Below are positions 1 to 7,390 of a stretch of DNA of 64,000 nucleotides, piece after piece. Source of the stretch: JAITWN01 sp964437335 (GTDB lineage: Bacteria; Pseudomonadota; Gammaproteobacteria; SZUA-140); the NCBI GenBank assembly GCA_964437335.1, contig CAYTGL010000016.1:1-64000 (forward strand), in the 5' to 3' direction. The notes under the pieces were generated by a model. The model was not told where the DNA came from, searched no databases, and saw only the letters and a list, made by a program, of their open reading frames with translations. Both the position numbers and the translations under genes were made by a program. Each line of letters begins with the position of its first letter. Position 1 is the first letter of the stretch.

Positions 1-1
1 G

Positions 2-973
2 GTCTTCGCGGCGCACGACATCGGCTATTTCTTTTCTAACGGCGGCGGCGACTCCGCCGACACCTGCCTCAAGGTGTCGCAATTGTCAGAGACCCTCGGC
101 TATCCGATCCAGGCGATTCACGTTCCGAAGACCGTCGACAACGACCTGCCGATCACGGACAACTGCCCCGGCTTCGGCTCGGTCGCGAAATATGTCGCGG
201 TGTCGACGCGGGAAGCGAGCTTCGACGTCGCGTCGATGGCAAAGACCTCGACCAAGGTCTTCGTGCTCGAGGTCATGGGACGCCATGCCGGCTGGATCGC
301 CGCGGCCGGCGGACTCGCCGCTGACGAGGATACCGACCTGCCGATCGTGATCCTGTTTCCCGAGGTGCCGTTCGATCGCGAACGCTTTCTCGCGAAGGTC
401 GACGGCATGGTCAAACGATACGGCTATTGTTCGATCGTCGTCTCCGAGGGGGCGCAGGACGCAGACGGGAAGTTTCTGTCCGACCAGGGTCTGCGCGACG
501 CCTTCGGTCATGCACAGCTCGGCGGCGTCGCGCCGGTGATCGCGAACATCGTGCGGGAGGGTCTCGGCCTCAAGTATCACTGGGGCGTCGCGGACTACCT
601 GCAGCGCGCGGCGCGCCATATCGCGTCGAAGACCGATGTCGAACAAGCCTATGCGGTCGGCCGCGCCGCGGTGCGGCTCGCGCTGCAGGGCCGCAATGCG
701 GTCATGCCGACGATCGCGCGGACCTCGAACAAACCCTATCGCTGGAAAATCGGCGTCGCGCCGCTCGACAAGGTCGCGAACGTCGAAAAAATGATGCCGA
801 AGAACTTCATTACGAAGGACGGCTTCGGCATTACCGCGGCGTGCCGGACATACCTCGCCCCGCTGATCCGGGGCGAAGACTATCCGCCGTACAGGAACGG
901 AATGCCGCAATACGTCCGGCTGAAGAACGTAGCCGTTACGAAGAAAACCGGGAAGACCTTCGACCTCAAATAG
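2..973 (+). CDS. pfp: PPi-dependent 6-phosphofructokinase, 5' truncated
   Basis: Phosphorylates fructose 6-phosphate with pyrophosphate, a reversible cytoplasmic step of glycolysis and, in autotrophs, of sugar-bisphosphate turnover. The frame is open from base 2, so the N-terminus lies outside the window. Both PPi determinants are visible: NGGGDSADT puts Asp where ATP enzymes have Gly104, and PKTVDNDLP puts Lys where ATP enzymes have Gly (PGTIDND). MGRHAGWI is the substrate-binding loop. It converges on hppA, which removes or recycles the same PPi; the two genes are neighbours in several methanotrophs and sulfur-oxidising symbionts. The stop is followed at once by a palindrome lying between the two convergent genes. 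Identification is secure. Confidence 0.93.
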   Translation, partial: VFAAHDIGYFFSNGGGDSADTCLKVSQLSETLGYPIQAIHVPKTVDNDLPITDNCPGFGSVAKYVAVSTREASFDVASMAKTSTKVFVLEVMGRHAGWIAAAGGLAADEDTDLPIVILFPEVPFDRERFLAKVDGMVKRYGYCSIVVSEGAQDADGKFLSDQGLRDAFGHAQLGGVAPVIANIVREGLGLKYHWGVADYLQRAARHIASKTDVEQAYAVGRAAVRLALQGRNAVMPTIARTSNKPYRWKIGVAPLDKVANVEKMMPKNFITKDGFGITAACRTYLAPLIRGEDYPPYRNGMPQYVRLKNVAVTKKTGKTFDLK

Positions 974-974
974 T

Positions 975-1010
975 AAAGGGTCAGACCCTATAAATAGGGT
1001 CTGACCCTTT
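975..1010. repeat. GGGTCAGACCC-type palindrome
   Basis: An almost perfect inverted repeat (arms AAAGGGTCAGACCCTAT and complement) fills the 40 bases between the stop codons of pfp and hppA. It could serve as a bidirectional terminator, with A-rich and T-rich edges on both strands. It is the first of 14 related elements in this window. Confidence 0.85.
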
Positions 1011-1013
1011 TGA

Positions 1014-3023
1014 TCAATACGTCAACAAGGGCGCGATGACGAGGCTGACGATCGCGAGCACGTTGATCAGGATGTTCAGCGCGGGACCCGAGGTGTCCTT
1101 GAACGGATCGCCGACGGTGTCGCCGACGACGCAGGCCTTGTGCACGTCCGAACCCTTGCCGCCGAGGTTGCCCTTCTCCACGTACTTCTTCGCGTTGTCC
1201 CAGGCGCCGCCCGCGTTCGCCATCGTCAGGCCGAGCATCACGCTGGCGACGAGGGCGCCGCCGAGCATGCCCCCGAGCGCCTGGGCGCCGAGGCCGAAGC
1301 CGACGACGAACGGCGCCGAAACGGCGAGCACGCCGGGGACGATCATGCGCTTCAGCGCCGCCCGGGTCGCGATGTCGATACAGCGGGCATTATCAGGCTT
1401 CGCGGTGCCTTCCATGAGGCCGGGGATCTCGTGGAACTGGCGCCGGATCTCCTTGATCATGTCGAAGGCCGCGTCACCGACAGCGGTCATCGTCAGCGCG
1501 GCGACGAGGAACGGAAACAGGCCGCCCAGAAACATCCCCGCGAGCACGTAGGGATGACCCAGATTCAGCGAGAAATCGGGGATGCGGGTCGACACGTCCT
1601 GGATGAACGCGGTGATGATCGCGAGCGCGGCGAGGCACGCGGCGCCGATTGCGAAGCCCTTGCCGATCGCCGCGGTCGTGTTGCCGAGTTCGTCCAGCTT
1701 GTCGGTGATCTTGCGCGTTTCCGGGCCGAGGCCGCCCATCTCGGCGATGCCGCCGGCATTGTCGGCGACCGGACCGTAGGCATCGATCGCCATCGTCATG
1801 CCGACCGTCGCGAGCATGCCGACCGCCGCGATGCCGACGCCGTAGAGGCCGCAGAACCACGTCGAGACGAAGATGACGGCGCACAACGCGAGCATCGGCG
1901 CAACGACCGACTTCATCCCGGTCGCGAGGCCCGCGATCAGGACCGTCGCGGGACCGGTCTCGCCCGCGGTCGCGATGCGCCGCACCGGGCTGCCGCCGGT
2001 GTAGTACTCGGTCACGAGGCCGATGACGATGCCCCCGACGGCTCCGGCCAGCACCGCGCCCCAGACCGCCGGGGCGATGCCCACCGCGACGATGACGAAA
2101 TAGGCCACGATGATGAAGAAGACCGTGGCGCTGATCGTCCCTATGCGCAGCGCGACTTCGGGCGACTTCGCGGAAAACCGCCGCACCAGCAGGATGCCGA
2201 GCACGGAACAGACGAGCCCGGCCGACGCCAGCGCGAGCGGGAGAAACATCAGATCCTGGCGCTCGCCGAGACCGGCCAATGCCGATACGCTGATCGTCGC
2301 CGCCATCGCGATCGTCGCGATCATCGCGCCGCAATACGATTCGAAGATGTCCGAGCCCATGCCGGCGACGTCGCCGACGTTGTCGCCAACGAGGTCCGCG
2401 ATGACGCCGGGGTTGCGCGGATCGTCCTCGGGGATGCCGGCCTCGATCTTGCCGACGAGGTCCGAGCCCACATCCGCGCTCTTCGTGAAGATGCCCCCGC
2501 CGACACGCGCGAACAGCGCGACGCTGGACGCGCCCATGCCGAAGCCATGAAGGACGTGCTGGGTCTCCGGATTCGAGCCGAACATCAGATAGAGCACGCC
2601 GAGACCGAGCAGGCCCATGGCCGCGACCGACATGCCCATGATCGAGCCGCCGAAGAACGCGATCGTCAGGGTCTCGGACGCCCCCTTGGTATGCGCGGCG
2701 ACGGTGGTACGTACGTTGGCCTGCGTCGCGGTATACATGCCGATGAATCCCGCGCTCGCCGACGCGACCGCGCCGATGAAAAAGGCGAAGGCAGTCTTAT
2801 ACCCGAGGATGAAGAAGAGGAAAACGCCGACCACCAGCACGAAGATGCCGAGGATCTGGTACTCGCGCTTCATGAAGACCATCGCGCCGAGGTGGATCTC
2901 GCGGGCGATCTCGGCGATGCGCCCCTCCCCGGCGGGATACCGCTTCACCGCGCGGTAGATCACGAACGCCACGATCAGGCCCAGGACACCCATGAGTGGC
3001 GGGACAAATAAAACCACGTCCAT
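1014..3023 (-). CDS. hppA: Membrane-bound proton/sodium-translocating pyrophosphatase
   Basis: Integral membrane pump that couples PPi hydrolysis to cation export. The 669-residue polytopic protein has the family signatures DLVGKIEAGIPEDDPRNPG, DNVGDVAGMGSDIFESY and, near the C-terminus, GDTVGDPFKDTSGPALN, whose Asp/Lys residues bind Mg-PPi. ELGNTTAAIGKG carries Ala where K+-independent enzymes have Lys, which by known rules suggests the K+-dependent subfamily; whether it moves H+ or Na+ cannot be decided by eye. The ATG at 3023 has a GGGGGG-rich ribosome site just upstream. Convergent with pfp, so the PPi producer/consumer pair is linked but not in one operon. Confidence 0.96.
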   Translation of the reverse strand: MDVVLFVPPLMGVLGLIVAFVIYRAVKRYPAGEGRIAEIAREIHLGAMVFMKREYQILGIFVLVVGVFLFFILGYKTAFAFFIGAVASASAGFIGMYTATQANVRTTVAAHTKGASETLTIAFFGGSIMGMSVAAMGLLGLGVLYLMFGSNPETQHVLHGFGMGASSVALFARVGGGIFTKSADVGSDLVGKIEAGIPEDDPRNPGVIADLVGDNVGDVAGMGSDIFESYCGAMIATIAMAATISVSALAGLGERQDLMFLPLALASAGLVCSVLGILLVRRFSAKSPEVALRIGTISATVFFIIVAYFVIVAVGIAPAVWGAVLAGAVGGIVIGLVTEYYTGGSPVRRIATAGETGPATVLIAGLATGMKSVVAPMLALCAVIFVSTWFCGLYGVGIAAVGMLATVGMTMAIDAYGPVADNAGGIAEMGGLGPETRKITDKLDELGNTTAAIGKGFAIGAACLAALAIITAFIQDVSTRIPDFSLNLGHPYVLAGMFLGGLFPFLVAALTMTAVGDAAFDMIKEIRRQFHEIPGLMEGTAKPDNARCIDIATRAALKRMIVPGVLAVSAPFVVGFGLGAQALGGMLGGALVASVMLGLTMANAGGAWDNAKKYVEKGNLGGKGSDVHKACVVGDTVGDPFKDTSGPALNILINVLAIVSLVIAPLLTY

Positions 3024-3283
3024 ATTTCCCCCCTGCGTAGGCTATATTGATGATTCCTCATCACAAAAGTCGACAACAGCAAGTCACCGCCCGACATAGC
3101 GCGCAGCCTGATGGGACCGACGAATGAGGTCGGCGCCGGCGAGCACCTGGGATACAATGGCTAAGGCAATGTTTTTTATGACGTTGCCAATGAGATAACG
3201 ATGCCGCTAACAGCATATGTGAAAACCTTGGACCGCGCAACGACTCACAGGCGGCGGATATTACGGACCCGCGACCGCAGACG

Positions 3284-4228
3284 ATGAACCCGGCCGATCA
3301 CGCTGCGCACACCCATGCCCACGATGGCGGGACGGGCAACAGCGAGCGCGTGCTGCTGTGGGGCCTCGCGGTCACGCTGGGTTTCGCGGGGGTCGAGGCG
3401 ATCGGCGGCTGGTGGGCCGGTTCCCTCGCGCTGCTCAGCGATGCGGCGCATATGCTGTCGGACGCGACCGCGCTCGGCCTGGCCGCGTTCGCCGCCCGTT
3501 TTGCCCGTCGGCCGCCTTCGGCGCGCCACTCCTATGGACTGTTGCGCGTCGAGGTCATCGCGGCGCTGTTCAACAGCGTATTCATCCTGCTCGTGGTCTT
3601 CGGTATCGCTTGGCACGCGGTCGAGCGACTGCGCGAGCCGCTGCCCGTCGCCGGAGGCACGGTGATCCTGATCGCGGCGGCCGGCGTGGTCATCAACCTC
3701 GTCATCATCTGGCTGCTCCATCGCGGGGAGCAGAACCTGAACATCCGCGGCGCGATGATCCATGTTCTCGGCGACCTGCTCGGCTCGATCGCGGCGCTGG
3801 CCTCGGGCCTCGTGATCTGGCTGACCGGCTGGACCCCGATCGACCCGCTGCTGTCGTTCCTGATCTGCGCGCTGATCCTCATATCGAGCTTCAGGCTGCT
3901 GCGCGACGTGCTGCATGTAATCATGGAAGGCGTCCCGGCGCACGTCGACCTGCCCGAGGTCGGCCGCGCGATGGCGGCCAGCCGCGGCGTGCGCGAGGTG
4001 CACGACCTGCATATCTGGGCCGTCTCCAGCGGCATGGTCGTGCTGTCGGCCCACATCGTCATCGACGATATGGGCCACTGGGAGACGATCCTCGACGACC
4101 TGCAGGCCCTGCTGCGCGACCGCTACCGGATCGAACACGCGACCCTCCAGCCCGAACCGGCGACCCGCACGGCGCGTATCGTGCGGATGACCGGATCAAA
4201 GGGGTCAGACCCTATTAATAGGGTCTGA
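3284..4228 (+). CDS. czcD: Cation diffusion facilitator (CzcD-like Zn/Co/Cd exporter)
   Basis: Inner-membrane antiporter exporting divalent metals. The N-terminus is His-rich (HAAHTHAHD), followed by about six membrane segments. LLSDAAHMLSD and HVLGDLLGS supply the paired His/Asp metal ligands of TM2 and TM5, and the C-terminal cytoplasmic domain contains VREVHDLHIW, as in CzcD. At 314 residues the length is normal. The last residues (GSKGSDPINRV) are encoded by the 48-bp palindrome that overlaps the stop, so the tail is a repeat-derived extension. No metal regulator lies next to it. Specific metal not determinable. Confidence 0.92.
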   Translation: MNPADHAAHTHAHDGGTGNSERVLLWGLAVTLGFAGVEAIGGWWAGSLALLSDAAHMLSDATALGLAAFAARFARRPPSARHSYGLLRVEVIAALFNSVFILLVVFGIAWHAVERLREPLPVAGGTVILIAAAGVVINLVIIWLLHRGEQNLNIRGAMIHVLGDLLGSIAALASGLVIWLTGWTPIDPLLSFLICALILISSFRLLRDVLHVIMEGVPAHVDLPEVGRAMAASRGVREVHDLHIWAVSSGMVVLSAHIVIDDMGHWETILDDLQALLRDRYRIEHATLQPEPATRTARIVRMTGSKGSDPINRV

Positions 4229-4240
4229 CCCCTTTGATCC
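4193..4240. repeat. 48-bp perfect palindrome overlapping czcD stop
   Basis: Two perfect 24-base arms with no loop, centred on CTATTAATAG and containing GGGGTCAGACCC. It starts inside czcD, supplies its last codons and stop, and ends in the czcD-sat gap. Likely also terminates transcription. Confidence 0.92.
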
Positions 4241-4322
4241 GGAATTCTGCTAGAATTTCCGCCATTCCCGGCGTCCGCAACGGACATCGGCCCATACCGA
4301 CAACTACGACCCGGAGCCACCC

Positions 4323-5534
4323 ATGTCCAGACTGGTCAAACCCCATGGCAGCGATGCGCTGAAACCGCTGCTGCTCGCAGGCGCGGCGCTCGCGGCCGAA
4401 CGCAGGCGTGCGCAGTCCCTCCCGCAACTGACCATCAGCTCGCGCGAGGCCGGTGACCTGGTCATGCTCGGCATCGGCGGCTTCACGCCGCTCGACGGCT
4501 TCATGTCGAAGGCCGACTGGCAGGGCGTCTGTGACGATTACCGGCTCGAAAGCGGCCTGTTCTGGCCGATCCCGATCACGCTGTCGGCCGACCGGGCAAC
4601 CGCCGACGGTTTCGCCAAAGGCAGCGATATCGCACTGGTCTTCGATGGCGAGATCATGGCAACGATGACCGTCACCGAAAAATACACGATCGACAAGGCG
4701 CATGAATGTCGCACGGTCTTCCGCACGACCGATAGCGCCCATCCCGGCGTGCAGATGGTCATGGAACAGGGCGAGATCAATCTCGCCGGCCCGATCAGGG
4801 TGCTCTCCGAGGGCGACTTCGCGAAGCGCTTCCCCGGCATCTACATGACGCCGGCCCAGACCCGCGCGCTGTTCGAGGCCAAGGGCTGGCGCACCGTCGC
4901 CGCATTCCAGACCCGCAATCCGATGCACCGCTCGCACGAGTATCTCGTGAAGATCGCGATCGAGGTCTGCGACGGCGTGCTGATTCACTCGCTGCTCGGG
5001 CAATTGAAGCCCGGCGATATCCCGGCCGAGGTCCGCAGCCGCGCGATCGATGCGCTGGTCAAGGGCTATTTCGTCGACAACACCGTCGTCCAGGCCGGTT
5101 ATCCGCTCGACATGCGCTATGCCGGGCCGCGCGAGGCGCTGCTGCACGCGCTGTTCCGCCAGAACTACGGCTGTTCGCACCTGATCGTCGGCCGCGACCA
5201 CGCCGGCGTCGGTGACTACTACGGCCCGTTCGACGCGCATCACGTCTTCGACGAGATCCCCGAAGGCGCGCTCGAGACGAAGCCGCTGAAGATCGACTGG
5301 ACGTTCTGGTGCTACAAGTGCAACGGCATGGCATCGATGCGCACCTGCCCGCACGAGGGCGGCGACCGCCTGCTGCTGTCCGGCACCAAGCTGCGCAAGG
5401 GACTGTCGGAGGGCGAGCATATCCCCGAGGAATTCAGCCGCCCCGAGGTGCTGGCGATCCTGCGCGAATACTACGCGAACATCAAGGATGAAGACCGGGT
5501 CGAGGTCAAGCTGACGGGGCATTCAGCGAAGTAA
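4323..5534 (+). CDS. sat: Sulfate adenylyltransferase (ATP sulfurylase)
   Basis: Interconverts ATP plus sulfate with adenylylsulfate (APS) plus PPi. The 403-residue homo-oligomeric type has QTRNPMHRSHEYL (ATP-binding loop, cf. QTRNPLHRAHE), GRDHAGVGDYYGPFDA and a C-terminal zinc-like Cys cluster (CYKCNGMASMRTCPHEGG). This form, rather than CysDN, is used by sulfur oxidisers in reverse, making ATP from APS and PPi; no aprAB is in the window, so direction is inferred. Proximity to pfp and hppA gathers three PPi enzymes in 5.5 kb. GGAG lies about 8 bases before the ATG. A palindrome follows the stop. Confidence 0.96.
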   Translation: MSRLVKPHGSDALKPLLLAGAALAAERRRAQSLPQLTISSREAGDLVMLGIGGFTPLDGFMSKADWQGVCDDYRLESGLFWPIPITLSADRATADGFAKGSDIALVFDGEIMATMTVTEKYTIDKAHECRTVFRTTDSAHPGVQMVMEQGEINLAGPIRVLSEGDFAKRFPGIYMTPAQTRALFEAKGWRTVAAFQTRNPMHRSHEYLVKIAIEVCDGVLIHSLLGQLKPGDIPAEVRSRAIDALVKGYFVDNTVVQAGYPLDMRYAGPREALLHALFRQNYGCSHLIVGRDHAGVGDYYGPFDAHHVFDEIPEGALETKPLKIDWTFWCYKCNGMASMRTCPHEGGDRLLLSGTKLRKGLSEGEHIPEEFSRPEVLAILREYYANIKDEDRVEVKLTGHSAK

Positions 5535-5537
5535 CAT

Positions 5538-5577
5538 CAAAAGGGTCAGACCCTATTAATAGGGTCTGACCCTTTTG
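5538..5577. repeat. 40-bp perfect palindrome between sat and degQ
   Basis: Perfect inverted repeat with the CTATTAATAG centre and GGGTCAGACCC arms between convergent sat and the protease gene. Same family as those at 975, 4193 and 15171. Confidence 0.9.
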
Positions 5578-5585
5578 CTTTCATG

Positions 5586-6971
5586 CTACTGCAGCAGCAC
5601 GAATAACGCCGCCTCGCCGCGGCGGATGTTCAACAGAACACTGTTGTTGTCCGGACTCACGGACTGTCGCAATTCATCGAGTGACTTGATCGCGCGGCGG
5701 TTGACCGATACCACGATGTCTCCCGGTCTCAGGCCGCCGCGCTGGGCGCGACCGCCCTGCTCGACCTCCATGACCATGACCCCCTCGATGCGCCCGTAGA
5801 GCGGCGAACTCTCGTCGATCTCGCCGAAGCGAGCGCCGGAGAGGCGCGGATTCAGCGCCTCGCCCTCGATCCTGGCCCGCGACGGCTCGGCGATGCGCGC
5901 GGTCAGGATCTCGCGCTTGCCGTCACGCTGCACCTCGATCTCCAGCGTGTCGCCAATACGCAGCAGACCTATGATGGTACGCAGCTCGGTCGCGCTGCGG
6001 ATCGTGCGATCGTTGATACGAGCGATGACGTCGCCGCTGGCCACTCCGGCCTGCGCCGCCGGCGTGCCTTCTCCGACCTGCACAACGACGACGCCCGGGC
6101 GGAATTCGCGCAAACCCAGCGCCTGCGCGAGCTCGGGCGTCAGATCCTGTACTGAAATACCCAGCTGTCCGCGCCGCACTTCCCCGTGTTCGATCAGTTG
6201 GCTCATGACCTGTTGAACCATGTTGCTCGGGATTGCGAAGCCAATGCCGACGTTGCCGCCGCCCGGCGCGAGGATCGCGGTGTTGATACCGGTCAGTTCG
6301 CCACGCAGATTGACCAGCGCGCCACCGGAATTTCCCGGATTGATCGAGGCATCGGTCTGAATGAAATCCTCGAAGCCCTCGATACCGAGCCCGCTGCGGC
6401 CAAGCGCACTGACGATGCCGGAGGTCACGGTATGGCCGAGACCGAAGGGATTGCCGATCGCGACGACGAAGTCACCGACGCGCAGGCGGTCGGAATCGGC
6501 GAGCGGTATCCCGGTCAGGCCCTCGGCCGGGATCCGGATCACCGCGAGATCGACTTGCGGATCGGCCCCGATCACCTCGGCGGTCAGGCGCCGGCCGTCC
6601 ATCAGCGTGACCTGGATCGCGGTCGCGCGATCGATGACGTGGTTGTTGGTCAGGACATAACCCTGCCGGGCATCGATGATGACACCGGAGCCGAGACTCT
6701 GCGCCTGGCGCTCGCGCGGCGGCTGCGGCATGTCGAAGAACCGGCGGAAGAACGGATCGCGCATCAGCGGACTCGTCTGGACCGGGACCCGACTCACGGT
6801 CGAGATATTCACGATGGCCGGCATGATGCGCTCGAGCATCGGCGCGAGCGTCGGCAGTTCCCCGCCCCGGGAATCGAGCGCAGGCAGCGCGGCAACGGCG
6901 CCGCCGGACCACCCTGCGCCGGACAGGGCGAACAGCAGCGGCAAGGCGATCGTGATACGGACCCGGTTCAT
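5586..6971 (-). CDS. degQ: Periplasmic serine protease, DegQ/DegP family
   Basis: HtrA-type protease/chaperone acting on misfolded envelope proteins. Residues 1-28 form a signal peptide. The trypsin-like domain has the full triad: His111 (LTNNHVID), Asp141 (VDLAVI) and Ser215 (NPGNSGGAL). Two PDZ domains follow (about residues 270-355 and 375-455). The short LA-loop region (MRDPFFRRFFDMPQPP) favours DegQ/MucD over DegP. Length 461 is typical. Monocistronic here, with the large nrdJ control region upstream in the divergent direction. Confidence 0.94.
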   Translation of the reverse strand: MNRVRITIALPLLFALSGAGWSGGAVAALPALDSRGGELPTLAPMLERIMPAIVNISTVSRVPVQTSPLMRDPFFRRFFDMPQPPRERQAQSLGSGVIIDARQGYVLTNNHVIDRATAIQVTLMDGRRLTAEVIGADPQVDLAVIRIPAEGLTGIPLADSDRLRVGDFVVAIGNPFGLGHTVTSGIVSALGRSGLGIEGFEDFIQTDASINPGNSGGALVNLRGELTGINTAILAPGGGNVGIGFAIPSNMVQQVMSQLIEHGEVRRGQLGISVQDLTPELAQALGLREFRPGVVVVQVGEGTPAAQAGVASGDVIARINDRTIRSATELRTIIGLLRIGDTLEIEVQRDGKREILTARIAEPSRARIEGEALNPRLSGARFGEIDESSPLYGRIEGVMVMEVEQGGRAQRGGLRPGDIVVSVNRRAIKSLDELRQSVSPDNNSVLLNIRRGEAALFVLLQ

Positions 6972-7066
6972 CGGCAGCGCTCCTTGTTTCCTTTCAGTTT
7001 TTTGATCCGGCCTTTGCGGATGTGCTGGTTTTGCGCCGGGATTTCAAGGCTGACCGGCGCCGGCAC

Positions 7067-7119
7067 TTGTCCACAGCTTGTCCAGAGGCTCTGCACCGTC
7101 GATGCAGGTTTTACCCACA
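7067..7119. promoter_or_regulatory. Candidate DnaA boxes upstream of nrdJab
   Basis: TTGTCCACA at 7067-7075 and TTACCCACA at 7111-7119 each differ by one base from the DnaA box TTATCCACA, and a weaker TTGTCCAGA lies between. DnaA boxes occur in some ribonucleotide reductase promoters such as E. coli nrdAB, so replication-linked control is possible. They belong to a 419-base gap (6972-7390) that also holds an AT-rich stretch at about 7200-7245, NrdR boxes and a promoter. Confidence 0.45.
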
Positions 7120-7124
7120 GGGAA

Positions 7125-7140
7125 ACACAATATCTTGTGT
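7125..7140. promoter_or_regulatory. NrdR box, distal
   Basis: ACACAATATCTTGTGT closely fits the NrdR consensus (acaCwAtATaTwGtgt). It lies 177 bases before the proximal core promoter centre, so it may serve a second, undetected promoter or act at a distance. Confidence 0.7.
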
Positions 7141-7276
7141 TGATATATTCTTGCGGATTGCCACTTTCTCTCGCTCAGGCGCATCGTTTCCAGTCCTGGA
7201 ATATTTTATTAAGATATTGTTTTTTAAAATTATTTAAAGGATTATTCGGTCCCGGTAAAACAAAGTTTTCGGGGTC

Positions 7277-7305
7277 TTGACTGAGGTTGGCAATGGTCCT
7301 ACAGT
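7277..7305 (+). promoter_or_regulatory. Sigma-70 promoter of nrdJab
   Basis: TTGACT, a 17-base spacer and TACAGT form a good promoter. The expected transcription start near 7312 falls just before the proximal NrdR box, which fits repression by NrdR when dNTP levels are high. Confidence 0.65.
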
Positions 7306-7316
7306 TGCCGGCTTGA

Positions 7317-7332
7317 ACACAACATCTTGTGT
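7317..7332. promoter_or_regulatory. NrdR box, proximal
   Basis: ACACAACATCTTGTGT is a near-palindromic NrdR site directly downstream of the predicted start of transcription and 59 bases before the nrdJa ATG. Confidence 0.72.
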
Positions 7333-7390
7333 CAGGCGCCCGGCCCAACCGGAATTATAACTAGAACGAGTTCAAGGAGCACCGCCGACC

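Noticed and set aside
1140..3011. Long + strand open frame of 623 codons opposite hppA
   Set aside because: Rich in Arg, Asp, Gly and His with no domain; it mirrors the GC-rich third-position pattern of hppA, which is certain.
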